Source: Segetibacter koreensis DSM 18137
Lineage (GTDB): Bacteria; Bacteroidota; Bacteroidia; Chitinophagales; Chitinophagaceae
NCBI RefSeq assembly: GCF_000374045.1
Contig: NZ_KB893315.1
Location: 124,111 to 188,110, forward strand
DNA length: 64,000 nucleotides
Direction: 5' to 3'
Below the pieces are notes generated by a model, which saw nothing but the letters and a program-made list of their open reading frames with translations, searched no databases and had not been told where the DNA came from. Shown here piece by piece: positions 1 to 10,262 of this stretch. The position numbers were made by a program, and so were the translations under genes. Position 1 is the first letter of the stretch. Every line of letters begins with the position of its first letter.

Positions 1-1980
1 CCATGCAAAGGAAGAGCCTGTAATTGTAGCTGCAAGCGGTGCGCTGTTTCCATAACAAACAATAACATCGGGGCCTGCCGTTACACGCGGGTAGGGAACC
101 ACCTTTACTCTTACAGCATCTTTGGCCTCGCATTTACCAACGCTAGCGGTTACAGTGTATGTTGTTGTTGTATCGGGACGGGCTATAGGATTTTTAATAT
201 CAGCTCTGTTGATTATTCCACTTGTTGGAGCCCAGCTATACTTTAATCCCTCACTTTCAGCAAGCAAGGCAATGGTATCAGTGAGACAAATACTCGTGTC
301 CGCTCCTGCATTGACAGTTAAAGAGTCAAGTACATTAATTGTGACAGAATCTTTATTTATACATCCTCCCTCGCCTGTAACAGTTACAGAATAAGTGGTT
401 GTCTGTTTAGGAAAAACATAAGGATCAGAAGAGTTTAAATTTATAATGTTATAAGCAGGAGTCCATGCAAAAGTACCGTTCCCGATAGCCTGTAAGGCTA
501 AAGTATCTTTATTGCAAATCAGAGTATCTCTGAAGGGAAGAGACAATGCGGCAACATTTTTTACTTCAACTGGCTTTATGATTGAATCCACGCAACCTTT
601 AGTGCTGGTAACGACAAGTTTTACATTTCTTGTTCCTGAATCAGCATATGTATGAGTAGGATTTTGTATAGAAGACACGTCAGAAGCAGAGGAAGAATCA
701 CCGAAATTCCAGGCCCAACTATTTATTGTACCGTTATTTCCTGTGGTACTTTTATCTCTAAAATCAAAAGGCGTTTGAAAACAACTGCCGGTCACTTGAA
801 AATCGGGTTTAAAGCCAGGGTAAACACCTATTGTTGTTGAGTCTTCATCTATGCATCCTCCAGTACCATTAACTATAAGTTTTATTGTATAAACACCAGT
901 GTCAGGATAGGTATAAGAGGGAGCTGCTTCAGTTGATGTTGCACCAGGAACTCCAAAATCCCAGTGGTAACTTTTTATAGAAGAAGAATTATTATTATTA
1001 CTGAAATGAACAGAAGAATCTTTACACCAGGCTCCTGAAATTGGGAGCGGTTCAGCTGTGGCATAGTCACAATTGCCAACTTCAAGAATAAAATCTTTGT
1101 GATGTATATTAATCACTTTTCCGTTTCTCCATTCTGTTGCACATACATTTATTACATAACTCCCTGAGGCTGGAGCGATCCCTGTTATCTTCCCTGTAAC
1201 CGGGTTTATAGTTACTCCCGCACCTAATGGACTACTGCCACTAAATGGACTTTTATAAGGTAGAGAGGTTAAAGTTAACTGTTGGGGTAACCCTCCCCCA
1301 CCTTCGCTTCCAGGGTCGGGATTTAATACTGTTCCTCCTGAATATGCTTCGCAAAACGAATAACTTATAGAGTCCTTATCAGCGTCAGATGAACCAAAGT
1401 CGAGAACAAAACTTTTATTTTGACAAACAAGTGCCGTATCTTTTATAGCAAATTGAGGGCTGCTGTTGTGGCCAACGGGTAAAACCGATGTACCCGGTAT
1501 TGTGGTGGTAAAGGTAGCCCCAACGCCTGATGACACAGCCAAGTTCGCAATATTATTACGCCTGCAGCACCTTATCCATGACAAAAGATAACCGTCCGCA
1601 GAAGCTGGCAGTTCGACCTCAGCTGAAAAAACTCCTACCTGGAAACATACTTCAGGGGCACTGGTAAGGCAGGGTATTACCGCAGTATTTAATTTAATTT
1701 CTGGAATTGGTCGTATTAATTGTAACTGTACAGAAGATTGAAATGTCAGATCACTATTGTGATAAATGCCTACAACTACAACTTCACTTTCTAATGCCTG
1801 AGCCAGGGGATCTGCGGGATGACAGTCTCGAAACAAGCGCATGGTAATTTTATATTTGCTACTGTTTGCAGAAGTGCCAGGGCCGACATATTCATAAAAC
1901 AATTCTCCTCCTGATATATGACTGGCATAAACCGGTAAAAAATATAATAGCGTAATTATAAGTACTATGAATTTTTTCAT
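1..1980 (-). CDS. PKD-domain secreted surface protein (3' end outside window)
   Basis: The reading frame is open from an ATG at 1980 to the left edge, giving about 660 residues with no stop. A Sec signal peptide covers roughly residues 1-19 (MKKFIVLI...VYA). A Cys-containing N-terminal domain follows, then PKD-type Ig-like repeats whose WDFG/WNFG motifs lie near residues 335 and 423, then further repeats with evenly spaced cysteines. This architecture is typical of very large Bacteroidota surface proteins that end in a gliding-motility-associated or T9SS sorting domain. That C-terminus would lie outside the window, so secretion by T9SS is inference. No catalytic domain is visible in the part present. 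Confidence 0.85.
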   Translation of the reverse strand, partial: MKKFIVLIITLLYFLPVYASHISGGELFYEYVGPGTSANSSKYKITMRLFRDCHPADPLAQALESEVVVVGIYHNSDLTFQSSVQLQLIRPIPEIKLNTAVIPCLTSAPEVCFQVGVFSAEVELPASADGYLLSWIRCCRRNNIANLAVSSGVGATFTTTIPGTSVLPVGHNSSPQFAIKDTALVCQNKSFVLDFGSSDADKDSISYSFCEAYSGGTVLNPDPGSEGGGGLPQQLTLTSLPYKSPFSGSSPLGAGVTINPVTGKITGIAPASGSYVINVCATEWRNGKVINIHHKDFILEVGNCDYATAEPLPISGAWCKDSSVHFSNNNNSSSIKSYHWDFGVPGATSTEAAPSYTYPDTGVYTIKLIVNGTGGCIDEDSTTIGVYPGFKPDFQVTGSCFQTPFDFRDKSTTGNNGTINSWAWNFGDSSSASDVSSIQNPTHTYADSGTRNVKLVVTSTKGCVDSIIKPVEVKNVAALSLPFRDTLICNKDTLALQAIGNGTFAWTPAYNIINLNSSDPYVFPKQTTTYSVTVTGEGGCINKDSVTINVLDSLTVNAGADTSICLTDTIALLAESEGLKYSWAPTSGIINRADIKNPIARPDTTTTYTVTASVGKCEAKDAVRVKVVPYPRVTAGPDVIVCYGNSAPLAATITGSSFAW

Positions 1981-2253
1981 GAAGAGATGAGATACAAGTT
2001 ACTGAACCCATACCTATATAAAGGTGAATGTACGAAAACGTTTAAATATTCAGGTCGTTGTGAACTTTTGACAATCTACTATTTACAAAAGATTTAGCTA
2101 TCACTGATAACACTGTAGAAAAACACTTTGGTTTAGAAAAAAACGAACCTACTATGTCAATAATTTTCTGTTTAAGTGTAAAAAATGAGGCTTTATGAAT
2201 CCGGTTAAAACAAATATTGCAATTAATGCGATTTCTTTTACTATAAAAATTTA

Positions 2254-3051
2254 TCAGGCATTTATAATGAATTCCAGAAGATACTTATTAAGCTTCTCCG
2301 GCTCTTCCCACATGCTCATGTGTCCTACTCCGCGAATAATATGTACATACGAAGTTTTTGGTAAGGGAACCTGTTTTAGCACATCATCTACAGGTGCTGC
2401 TTTATCTTCAGAACCTATAATGAATAGTACCGGAACTTTGCTTTTTTTTAATACCTCGGTTCTGTCGGGGCGGTTCATCATTGCTGCATAATATTGTATT
2501 AATGCCTCCTTACTAAAATTTTTGCCTTGTTCAATCAATTCCGAAACTCTTTCCGGATGCTGTTTTTTATAGTTCTCAGAAAATAAATTTGGCGTGGTAT
2601 TTTTTAAAAAAGGAAAAACACCATATTCTTCCATCATTTTTATTCCTTTTTGCCGTGATGTTTTCTTTTCTTCATTGTCTGCAAATGCAGTTGAATGAAC
2701 AAAACCAAAGGCCGTAAGCTTCTGAGCAAACATCTCAGCAAAGGCGAGGGTAATATAGCCGCCCATGCTATGACCTAACAAAATGCATTTTTCAATATTT
2801 TCATTTTCAAGCAAAGCATTTATAAAGGTTGCATAACCTTCAATAGCTACGTTGTCTTTTTGCAACATGCCCGATTTGCCGCTGCCAGGCAAGTCAGGAA
2901 TTATAAGTTTACAATATTTCTGTAAAAAGCTGACCTGTTCACTCCAGATATTACCGTCTTCCGCAAAGCCATGCAACAAAACAACAGCTTTGCCTTCGCC
3001 TGACACGTTATAGTACATTTCTGTATTGAGGTATTGAAACTTTTTTTCCAT
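2254..3051 (-). CDS. alpha/beta hydrolase
   Basis: A 265-residue single-domain alpha/beta hydrolase with no signal peptide, so probably cytosolic. The oxyanion segment LLHGFAEDGNIW lies near residue 25. The nucleophile elbow GHSMGG puts the Ser near residue 94, the likely acid is the Asp of GSEDKAAP near 212, and the His is in GVGHMSMWEEP near 243. Length and motif order match the esterase/haloperoxidase-like branch of the superfamily. The substrate cannot be predicted. It lies on the same strand as lnt, about 140 bp downstream of it, and may be cotranscribed. Confidence 0.85.
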   Translation of the reverse strand: MEKKFQYLNTEMYYNVSGEGKAVVLLHGFAEDGNIWSEQVSFLQKYCKLIIPDLPGSGKSGMLQKDNVAIEGYATFINALLENENIEKCILLGHSMGGYITLAFAEMFAQKLTAFGFVHSTAFADNEEKKTSRQKGIKMMEEYGVFPFLKNTTPNLFSENYKKQHPERVSELIEQGKNFSKEALIQYYAAMMNRPDRTEVLKKSKVPVLFIIGSEDKAAPVDDVLKQVPLPKTSYVHIIRGVGHMSMWEEPEKLNKYLLEFIINA

Positions 3052-3194
3052 AGTTCAGCTTTAAAGAATAAAAATAAAATTTCTTGATTAATGAATAAAA
3101 AAAGGAAAGTACACGTAAAGTGATCTAACAATGTTTAATAAGTTTTCGAAGGCATATGCAACCAAAACTTCAACACGAAAAATGCTAATGATCC

Positions 3195-4781
3195 TTATGT
3201 GCTAAGTTCTCGTCTAAACCTTTTTTTCAAAACCATTACAAGGTGGTAGCCAAGCAGTACAACCATTAAAAATATAGCGAGTTTAAAAAGAATATCACCA
3301 TTGCGTACATAAAAAGTCTCACCTGCAAGCGTGGGAATGGCATATTTTATAGAAGACGCTTCATCCCATTTTCTGCTTTCTAAAATATCTCCATTGCTGT
3401 TTATTACGGCGGAAATACCTGTATTTGCGCTTCGCGCAATCCACTTGCGGGTTTCAATAGCCCTAAGTCTGGCATAATTCAAGTGTTGTTTATGGCCGGG
3501 TGTGTTGGCCCACCAGCCATCATTCGTCATAATGGTTAGCAGGTTTGCTCCTTTTTTAATATAGCTTGTAATATATTCTCCATAAATACTTTCATAGCAA
3601 ATTATAGGAGCAGTTATATATGGATTTCCCGCATCTTCAAATGCCAGCGCTGATTTGTCGTGCCCGTAGCCGCCTGTAGTCCCGCCAAATTTTTCAAAAA
3701 TAGCACCTAACCATATCAGGAAATCGGGCAGCGTTTCTACTCCGGGCACTAATTTACTTTTATTGTAAAATTGCAGCGGTTGGTTTGCTTTTATTATAAC
3801 TGCAGAATTAAATGCGTCGTAATAATTTCCATCTGACTCATTCAGCCGTGCAGTGTTCGTAGGCTTCTCTCTTCCATAATTTTTTAAAGACTCTACACCT
3901 GTTTGAAGCGTAATGTTGGGATGCCTGTTAACAAAATCAAAAACAGGTTTATAATACATGTTTTCCTGAACCTGGTTCTGAAATACGGCAACCGGCAAAG
4001 CAGTTTCTGGCCAAAGAACGAGGCGCGTATTAAAATCTATTTTTTCTTCAGACAGATGTATTAGTTTTTGGATTTGTTCCTCTGTTGAGGCTACATCAAA
4101 TTTTTCACTGTAAGGATCAATATTAGGTTGAACGATAACTACATTATTTATTGCTTTTTTTACATCGGCCTTTGCAGGGTGTATCAAATACGATAAGACA
4201 AAAGGCAAAAACAAGATGGCAATTGTTGCGGTAATAATTTTACTTCTATTTATGCTGTGCCTGTTTTTAAATGCGCTATAAACCATTATGTTTGCACTCA
4301 ATACCCAAAAGCTTCCACCCGACACTCCCGTATATTCGTACCATTGAACCCAGTCCGTTTGTGTGGCAAATACATTTCCTAATGTTAGCCATGGCCAGCT
4401 CAATTGCCAGTTAAGATGAATATATTCAAAACTCATCCAGAAGACTATCAGACTAATGTAACCTGCTTTATTGCTGTATTTCGTTTTAAAAATATGAAAT
4501 CCCCAAAGTGGAATAGTCATCAAAAAACTATTTGCTACAATAGCTCCTACGGCTCCTGCAGTAGTAGCATTCCCTATCCACCATGTAGTGCCTAAATTCC
4601 ATATAAACATGCTTAGTATTGCAAATACGAAAAATCGAATCCTGTTTTTTTCGTGGTCAGCAATTGATAATAACGGAACCCATGCAATAAAAATAAGAAA
4701 CGTAAAAGGCAAAACAGGCCATGCTAATACAAGCAGTAAACCAGATAAAAAACTTAATATGAGAGAAGAATATTTTTTCAA
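3195..4781 (-). CDS. lnt: apolipoprotein N-acyltransferase
   Basis: A 528-residue inner-membrane enzyme that adds the third acyl chain to the N-terminal Cys of lipoproteins. The N-terminal third has five to six hydrophobic segments, followed by a periplasmic nitrilase-like domain and a final C-terminal membrane helix. The catalytic triad is visible: Glu in LWPETALP near residue 256, Lys in YNKSKLVPG near 340, and Cys in IICYESIYGE near 394. Length agrees with the family. It is divergent from guaB, with about 200 bp between them that must hold both promoters. Confidence 0.93.
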   Translation of the reverse strand: MKKYSSLILSFLSGLLLVLAWPVLPFTFLIFIAWVPLLSIADHEKNRIRFFVFAILSMFIWNLGTTWWIGNATTAGAVGAIVANSFLMTIPLWGFHIFKTKYSNKAGYISLIVFWMSFEYIHLNWQLSWPWLTLGNVFATQTDWVQWYEYTGVSGGSFWVLSANIMVYSAFKNRHSINRSKIITATIAILFLPFVLSYLIHPAKADVKKAINNVVIVQPNIDPYSEKFDVASTEEQIQKLIHLSEEKIDFNTRLVLWPETALPVAVFQNQVQENMYYKPVFDFVNRHPNITLQTGVESLKNYGREKPTNTARLNESDGNYYDAFNSAVIIKANQPLQFYNKSKLVPGVETLPDFLIWLGAIFEKFGGTTGGYGHDKSALAFEDAGNPYITAPIICYESIYGEYITSYIKKGANLLTIMTNDGWWANTPGHKQHLNYARLRAIETRKWIARSANTGISAVINSNGDILESRKWDEASSIKYAIPTLAGETFYVRNGDILFKLAIFLMVVLLGYHLVMVLKKRFRRELST

Positions 4782-4950
4782 ATAAACATTTTTAAAATAA
4801 GGGCGGCAAGTTCGTTAAAAAAGGAATAGAAAGGCGAGGTTATAGAATAGTAAGGGTTAGGTATAAGATAAGGTATAGTTAAATTGAAAATCGCATCAAT
4901 TTTTTATACCTTAAACTTTGGCCCCAAAGCTTTAAACCCTTTCAGAATTA

Positions 4951-4983
4951 TTTGCCTCGTATTATTTCCTGCCTCTATCTTTG
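4951..4983 (+). promoter_or_regulatory. Bacteroidota-type promoter of guaB
   Basis: TTTG at 4951-4954 and TATCTTTG at 4976-4983 are separated by 21 bp, a full match to the Bacteroidetes primary sigma consensus (-33 TTTG, -7 TAnnTTTG). The -7 box ends three bases before the ATG at 4987. The mRNA therefore has almost no leader, and a TTG start at 4981 is excluded. Confidence 0.75.
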
Positions 4984-4986
4984 CAC

Positions 4987-6483
4987 ATGGCAACAAATTC
5001 CACCTTTAACAACAATATAGATTCCTCAAGATTTTTCGGCGAAGGTTTAACCTTCGATGATGTGTTATTACTACCTGGATATAGCCAGGTATTACCACGT
5101 GATGTAGATATTAGCAGCCAGCTTACAAAAAGTTTATCTTTAAAGATCCCTATGCTTTCTGCGGCTATGGACACTGTCACAGAAGCTAAACTGGCTATTG
5201 CCCTTGCCCGCGAAGGTGGTATAGGTATTCTTCATAAAAACATGAGTATTGACCAACAGGCCGAACAGGTGCGGAAGGTCAAAAGAAGCGAAAGCGCAAT
5301 GATTATCGACCCAATCACTTTAACTGTCGACTCCACAATTGGCGATGCAATGCGGCAAATGAGAGAAAACAGAATAGGAGGAATACCCATTGTTGACAAT
5401 TCAAACAAACTTGTAGGTATTCTTACAAACCGCGACCTGCGCTTTGAAAATAACAGGCAGCGTAAGGTTAGCGAATTAATGACAAAAGAAAATCTCGTGA
5501 CCGCCCCAGAGGGAACCGACCTTAAACAAGCTGAAGTTATTCTGCGCCAGCATAAAGTGGAAAAATTACCGGTGGTAGATAAAAGTGGAAAATTGGTGGG
5601 ATTAATAACTTTCAGAGATATTTTGCATTTGCGGAATTTTCCAAATGCTGGTAAAGATGTTTTCGGACGACTTTTGGTAGGTGCGGCCCTAGGTATTACA
5701 AGAGATATGCTTGATCGTGCAGCGGCATTGCAGCATCTTGCCGTAGATGTAGTAACACTTGACAGTGCCCACGGACATAGTAAAGGGGTAATTGATGCCT
5801 TAAAATCTTTAAAGAGCAATTTTAAAGATTTGCAGGTAATTGCAGGTAACGTGGGAACGGCCGAAGGAGCAAAAGCGCTGGCAGAAGCCGGGGCCGATGC
5901 AGTGAAAGTGGGCATAGGACCAGGCTCGATTTGCACCACGCGTATTGTAGCAGGCATCGGAGTTCCGCAATTAACTGCAATTATGGAAACCGCAAACGCA
6001 CTAAAAGGTACAGGTGTTTCATTGATAGCTGATGGAGGTATCCGTTATACAGGAGATATGGTAAAAGCCCTTGCCGCCGGAGCAAATTCAGTAATGATGG
6101 GAAGCATTTTTGCCGGAACAGAAGAAAGCCCCGGGGAAACCATCTTTTATGAAGGACGACAATTTAAAGAATATCGGGGAATGGGATCTTTAGGCGCCAT
6201 GGTAGATGGCAGTGGAGACCGTTACTTCCAGGATGTGGAAGAAGACATAAAAAAATATGTTCCCGAAGGTATTGAAGGTCGTATCTCATATAAAGGACGT
6301 GTAAATGAAGTTGTATACCAGTTCACAGGAGGGCTTCGTGCGGGTATGGGGTATTGTGGAGCAACAACGATACAAGATTTGCAAAAGGCACGCTTTGTAA
6401 AAATTTCTAATGCAGCAATGCGTGAAAGCCATGTACACGATGTAGTTATTACAAAGGAAGCACCCAATTACAGCCGCGGCTGA
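4987..6483 (+). CDS. guaB: IMP dehydrogenase
   Basis: Inosine-5'-monophosphate dehydrogenase, about 498 residues, catalyses the NAD-dependent oxidation of IMP to XMP, the committed step of GTP synthesis. The TIM barrel is interrupted by two CBS domains around residues 95-215. The catalytic Cys is in [11 protein letters not shown] near residue 316. The flap region with [12 protein letters not shown] and the C-terminal YKG...[11 protein letters not shown] are present. The ATG at 4987 is chosen because an in-frame TTG six bases upstream overlaps the promoter -7 box. It appears intact and housekeeping. Confidence 0.96.
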   Translation: MATNSTFNNNIDSSRFFGEGLTFDDVLLLPGYSQVLPRDVDISSQLTKSLSLKIPMLSAAMDTVTEAKLAIALAREGGIGILHKNMSIDQQAEQVRKVKRSESAMIIDPITLTVDSTIGDAMRQMRENRIGGIPIVDNSNKLVGILTNRDLRFENNRQRKVSELMTKENLVTAPEGTDLKQAEVILRQHKVEKLPVVDKSGKLVGLITFRDILHLRNFPNAGKDVFGRLLVGAALGITRDMLDRAAALQHLAVDVVTLDSAHGHSKGVIDALKSLKSNFKDLQVIAGNVGTAEGAKALAEAGADAVKVGIGPGSICTTRIVAGIGVPQLTAIMETANALKGTGVSLIADGGIRYTGDMVKALAAGANSVMMGSIFAGTEESPGETIFYEGRQFKEYRGMGSLGAMVDGSGDRYFQDVEEDIKKYVPEGIEGRISYKGRVNEVVYQFTGGLRAGMGYCGATTIQDLQKARFVKISNAAMRESHVHDVVITKEAPNYSRG

Positions 6484-6546
6484 GTTATTATCGGTAGTAA
6501 CAAGTGATAATAAAAGCTTCGCACCATTTATTTTAATAGTTGAAAA

Positions 6547-6625
6547 GATTGAGAAAATTGTTTAAAGCAGAATTCAAATCAAAGTATATCTTAGTAAATC
6601 GACTTCTGCTTTAAACTTCTCAATC
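6547..6625. terminator. long inverted repeat downstream of guaB
   Basis: The arms 6547-6572 and 6604-6625 are complementary in two blocks (GATTGAGAA with TTCTCAATC, and TTTAAAGCAGAA with TTCTGCTTTAAA) around a 31-nt loop. No strong T run follows. It lies about 65 bp after the guaB stop and is most likely a bidirectional transcription end. Confidence 0.45.
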
Positions 6626-6775
6626 TGTTCTTATTCTTCCCCGTATTTTTTTCTTAAAAACGACAGCCACCGTTTTACCTGGTACCTGTTGTAAATAAAA
6701 CTTTTCTGAGACCTCTCGGTTAGCAAGAGAAGTAAAAGATATATTTACTACCTCATCAATTGCTATTCTCACCAT
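6620..6775 (-). CDS. possible 51-residue protein; rest of the guaB-TMEM220 gap is empty
   Basis: In the 490-bp gap between guaB and the next gene, the minus strand carries an ATG at 6775 and a stop at 6620, giving 51 residues. The peptide is basic at its C-terminus (VVFKKKIRGRIRTD), has no recognised domain, and ends inside the inverted repeat downstream of guaB. Its amino-acid composition looks plausible, but the length and lack of any homology I can name keep this tentative. I see nothing else in 6776-6971 apart from promoter-like AT-rich DNA. Confidence 0.25.
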   Translation of the reverse strand: MVRIAIDEVVNISFTSLANREVSEKFYLQQVPGKTVAVVFKKKIRGRIRTD

Positions 6776-6971
6776 TTCCGGAATGATGCAGCATTTACTT
6801 TTTTGAATAGTAATTCAAAAATAAAAGTACAACCAGCAGCGTGGTCTTTTGTTATAGAAACATGACGAAAATCACTTTTGCAAGTTGAAACTTTGAAAAT
6901 AATTATTGTTATTTTTACAATTCATAATAAATTAATTTCGTTTTAAAAGCAATTCTCATAAAAAGACTATT

Positions 6972-7340
6972 ATGTTCTTAAGTATTCTAAACGGTTTTTT
7001 CTGCATTGCATTTGTTTTGTTTGCCTATGTAAATCTCAATGATAAGGACTCATGGCTTTGGGTACCCATTTATATGGTCGCCGCTATTTGCTGCGGTCTT
7101 GCAGCATTCGGTAAATTTTACCCGGTCATATACCTTATTGCGATTGCCTTTTATCTTATTTACGCTATACAAATATTTTTTTCCAAAGACGGTGTGCGTG
7201 ACTGGGTATTAAAATATAATAGACCGAGCATTGTAGAAAGCATGCAGGCCACCAAGCCCTACATAGAAAAAACAAGAGAGTTTTTTGGATTGCTCATTAT
7301 AAGTGCCGCTTTAGCAATAAACTATTTTATAGCAAAATAA
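6972..7340 (+). CDS. TMEM220-family membrane protein
   Basis: A 122-residue integral membrane protein with four predicted helices (about residues 1-20, 27-45, 49-68 and 102-120) and a short polar stretch with KYNRPSIVES between helices 3 and 4. Length, helix spacing and the N-terminal FAYVNLND...LWVPIYM stretch fit the TMEM220 family, whose function is unknown. It ends 16 bp before eboA in the same direction, so it may be the first gene of the ebo transcript. Confidence 0.7.
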   Translation: MFLSILNGFFCIAFVLFAYVNLNDKDSWLWVPIYMVAAICCGLAAFGKFYPVIYLIAIAFYLIYAIQIFFSKDGVRDWVLKYNRPSIVESMQATKPYIEKTREFFGLLIISAALAINYFIAK

Positions 7341-7356
7341 ATTTATACCATTTACG

Positions 7357-8226
7357 ATGGATCTTGCAGAAAGGGAAGAATTTGATTCTGTGATTATTAC
7401 TATCATTCAGCAAAATGTAGCGCCAGAAGTGTTTAAGTGGCTCAGCGAAAAAGCCATTGTTATAAAGGAAGAAAAAGGAAGCACTCAATTAAATCTTGCT
7501 TTTGCTGCGGTTCCGAGAAAAACGGGGAGGCAATTAATTAAGCTTTCTGCGGAACAAAGAAAAATTATCGAAAAAGTTCATAAGGGATTTTCAATTGATG
7601 ATTGGACCATTGACAAGCTATGCAGAGTATGGCTTTTAATGCAAGTAGTCTCAGACGATAAGGAAGCCTATTGCGCTAAAATAGATAATCTTTTTACAGC
7701 AGCAGAAATGAATGAACTGGCTGCTTTATATTCTGCTTTATATTTTTTCAATCATCCTCAAGAGTGGCAAGGAAGATGTGCAGAAGGTATCCGAAGCAAT
7801 ATTGGCTTTGTGCTGGAAGCAATCATGTACAATAACCCCTACCCCTTTAAGTATCTGAAAGACCTTGCATGGAACCAGCTGGTGATGAAGGCTTTTTTTA
7901 CAGAAAAAAATGTAAATCGTATTATAGGATTAGACGAAAGAGCGAATAAAGAATTAGCATGGATATTGATCGATTATGCTAACGAACGCAGGGCAGCACA
8001 TCGGCAGATCAACCCGCAGTTGTGGCGTTTGGTTGCAAAATTTATTGATGAAGGCAATTTTAAAAATATAGAAGGAGCATTTAATGGGCCCGATGAGAGA
8101 GAAAAAGAAGGAGCTGCTTTAGCTTGTTTTCAAAGCAATTATACACCGGCAAAAGCATTGCTAAACGGGGAGCCTGATTTGAAATTGAAAATCGTTGAAA
8201 ATAAATTGAACTGGAATATGTTTTAA
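7357..8226 (+). CDS. eboA: EboA-domain protein
   Basis: A 289-residue soluble, alpha-rich protein without signal peptide. I assign it as EboA from the gene order EboA-TatD hydrolase-UbiA-DHQ synthase-EboE-phosphatase, which is the conserved order of the Ebo cluster of Bacteroidota, cyanobacteria and eustigmatophyte plastids. The sequence shows Trp-rich helical repeats (YNNPYPFKYLKDLAWNQLVMK near residues 150-170) but no catalytic motif that I recognise. In cyanobacteria the cluster is linked to moving scytonemin precursors to the periplasm; the product in Bacteroidota is not established. Confidence 0.8.
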   Translation: MDLAEREEFDSVIITIIQQNVAPEVFKWLSEKAIVIKEEKGSTQLNLAFAAVPRKTGRQLIKLSAEQRKIIEKVHKGFSIDDWTIDKLCRVWLLMQVVSDDKEAYCAKIDNLFTAAEMNELAALYSALYFFNHPQEWQGRCAEGIRSNIGFVLEAIMYNNPYPFKYLKDLAWNQLVMKAFFTEKNVNRIIGLDERANKELAWILIDYANERRAAHRQINPQLWRLVAKFIDEGNFKNIEGAFNGPDEREKEGAALACFQSNYTPAKALLNGEPDLKLKIVENKLNWNMF

Positions 8227-8267
8227 AAATTCCAGCAATCGTTAACTTATTTATCTATCGTTAATTT

Positions 8268-9254
8268 ATGTGTTGCAATAATCTGGATGAAGAAAAGGTA
8301 AAGGAAAAAGCAAGCTCTGCTCCTTTAGATTTAGAAAGTATTAAAGGAATGAAATTCTTTGATCCGCATGTGCATATGACGTCACGGACCACCGATGACT
8401 ACCAGGCCATGTACGATGCAGGTATTGTTGCACTCATAGAGCCTGCCTTCTGGCTTGGGCAGCCGAGAACCGGTATCGATAGTTTCCGTGATTATTACAG
8501 CAGTCTTATAGGGTGGGAAAGATTTCGCTCATCTCAATTTGGCATTAAGCATTATTGCACTATCGGACTCAATTCCCGTGAAGCAAATAATGAAAAGCTT
8601 GCCGAACAGGTTATGGAGATTCTGCCTTTATTTATTATGAAAGAAGGTGTTGTAGGAATTGGTGAAATTGGTTTTGATGACCAAACTCCTGCAGAAGAAA
8701 AATATTATCGACTGCAACTTGAATTAGCGAAAGAGACTGCGTTACCCGTACAAATTCATACTCCACACCGAGATAAGAAAAGGGGCACACGAAGAAGTAT
8801 GGACATTGCAATAGAGCATGGTCTTAGCCCTGATACTGTCATTGTAGATCACAATAATGAGGAAACCGTAAAAGAAGTGCTGGATAGAGGTTTTTGGGCT
8901 GCATTTACCATATATCCGTTTACAAAAATGGGAAATGAGCGCATGGTGGAAATTGTAAAAGAATATGGAACGGAACGTATTATGGTAAATTCTGCAGCCG
9001 ATTGGGGAATAAGCGATCCTTTGGCTGTACCTAAAACTGCAGTTTTAATGAAGGCCCGTGGCATTAGTGTAAAAGATATCGAAATGGTAACTTACAGAAA
9101 TGCCATTACTGCATTTGGCAAGAGTGGCCAGATAAATGAAACAGATTTTGTTGCAGCGAAAAATATAGACCAATCTGAGAAATTTGAAGGTAACACAGTA
9201 TTGCGCGGAGGACAGCAACCAAGAATCGATAAATCATCCATCATCATCAGTTAG
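8268..9254 (+). CDS. eboB: TatD-family metal-dependent hydrolase, EboB-like
   Basis: A 328-residue TIM-barrel amidohydrolase of the TatD type. The first metal motif DPHVHM lies near residue 30, the Glu of GIGEIGFDD near 135, His in IHTPHRDKK near 165, VDHNN near 190 and the terminal Asp in SAADWG near 245. No signal peptide is seen. The gene lies 41 bp after eboA and 11 bp before the prenyltransferase gene. The family acts on phosphoester or amide bonds; in this cluster the substrate is unknown. Confidence 0.82.
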   Translation: MCCNNLDEEKVKEKASSAPLDLESIKGMKFFDPHVHMTSRTTDDYQAMYDAGIVALIEPAFWLGQPRTGIDSFRDYYSSLIGWERFRSSQFGIKHYCTIGLNSREANNEKLAEQVMEILPLFIMKEGVVGIGEIGFDDQTPAEEKYYRLQLELAKETALPVQIHTPHRDKKRGTRRSMDIAIEHGLSPDTVIVDHNNEETVKEVLDRGFWAAFTIYPFTKMGNERMVEIVKEYGTERIMVNSAADWGISDPLAVPKTAVLMKARGISVKDIEMVTYRNAITAFGKSGQINETDFVAAKNIDQSEKFEGNTVLRGGQQPRIDKSSIIIS

Positions 9255-9265
9255 TTAAGCAAATC

Positions 9266-10156
9266 TTGAAAAAAACAACAGGTTACCTACGTTTAATGAG
9301 GCCTGCAAATATTGTCACCTCAGTGGCTGATGTTTTAGCTGGTATTGCAATTTCCGGTTATTTAGGCAATCAATCTTTTCAAATACAAAATCTGCTGCCA
9401 ATATTGCTACTGTGTTTTTCAACCATAGGTCTCTACGGTGGGGGCGTTGTTTTTAATGATGTTTTTGATGCCGCTCTTGATAGAATAGAACGACCAGAGC
9501 GTCCAATTCCCGTAGGGTTAATTACAATCAGGGAAGCAGCTACCCTGGGGGTGCTCATGTTAGTGGCAGGAATAATAGCAGCGGGCTTTACTTCTATTAC
9601 TTCAGCAATACTTGCTTTTTTAGTTGCTGTATCAGCTATTGTGTATGACAAGTGGGGCAAACATTATTCTTTCGCAGGTCCTGTAAACATGGGTTTGTGT
9701 CGTGGTTTCAATCTTTTACTAGGCATTAGCATTATCCCATCAGCAGTTATTGATTGGTGGTATCTTGCTTTAGTCCCTGTAATTTATATTGCATCAATAA
9801 CAATGATTAGCAGAGGCGAGGTACATGGCGGCAGTCGCACTACTTTATATACAGCATCTTTTTTATATGCAATTGTTATAAGCCTTATTCTCTATTTTGC
9901 ATTTGCAAAAGGAGGAATATGGCTTGCTCTTATTTTTCTGCTGCCTTTTACGTGGATGATTTTTAGACCCTTACTTAAAGCGATTAAGGAACCGGTTGGA
10001 AAAAACATTGGCAAAGCTGTAAAAGCGGGTGTTTTGGCGCTTATACTTATGAATGCAGCGTGGGCGGCAGCTTTCGGCGCGTTATACCTGGCCCTGGTAA
10101 TTATACTTTTATTACCCTTATCGTTAAAACTGGCTAAACTTTTCGCAGTTACCTAA
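9266..10156 (+). CDS. eboC: UbiA-family prenyltransferase, EboC-like
   Basis: A 296-residue membrane protein with eight to nine hydrophobic helices. The first Asp-rich motif NDVFDAALDRIERPERPIP lies near residue 66, and the second polar loop YDKWGKHY near 128, as expected for the UbiA superfamily that transfers polyprenyl groups to aromatic or polar acceptors. The start is uncertain: TTG at 9266 gives MKKTTGYLRL, while the first ATG (9296) would still keep the first helix. It is tightly coupled to eboB. Confidence 0.85.
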   Translation: MKKTTGYLRLMRPANIVTSVADVLAGIAISGYLGNQSFQIQNLLPILLLCFSTIGLYGGGVVFNDVFDAALDRIERPERPIPVGLITIREAATLGVLMLVAGIIAAGFTSITSAILAFLVAVSAIVYDKWGKHYSFAGPVNMGLCRGFNLLLGISIIPSAVIDWWYLALVPVIYIASITMISRGEVHGGSRTTLYTASFLYAIVISLILYFAFAKGGIWLALIFLLPFTWMIFRPLLKAIKEPVGKNIGKAVKAGVLALILMNAAWAAAFGALYLALVIILLLPLSLKLAKLFAVT

Positions 10157-10262
10157 TGTTTTCAACTGATTTTAAAAATCGAATAATATAACCGGCTCCA
10201 TGTAACTTTGTGAAGCCATCTAAAATTTAAAGACAAACAGTCAAGCTTGCTATCGTTCAATT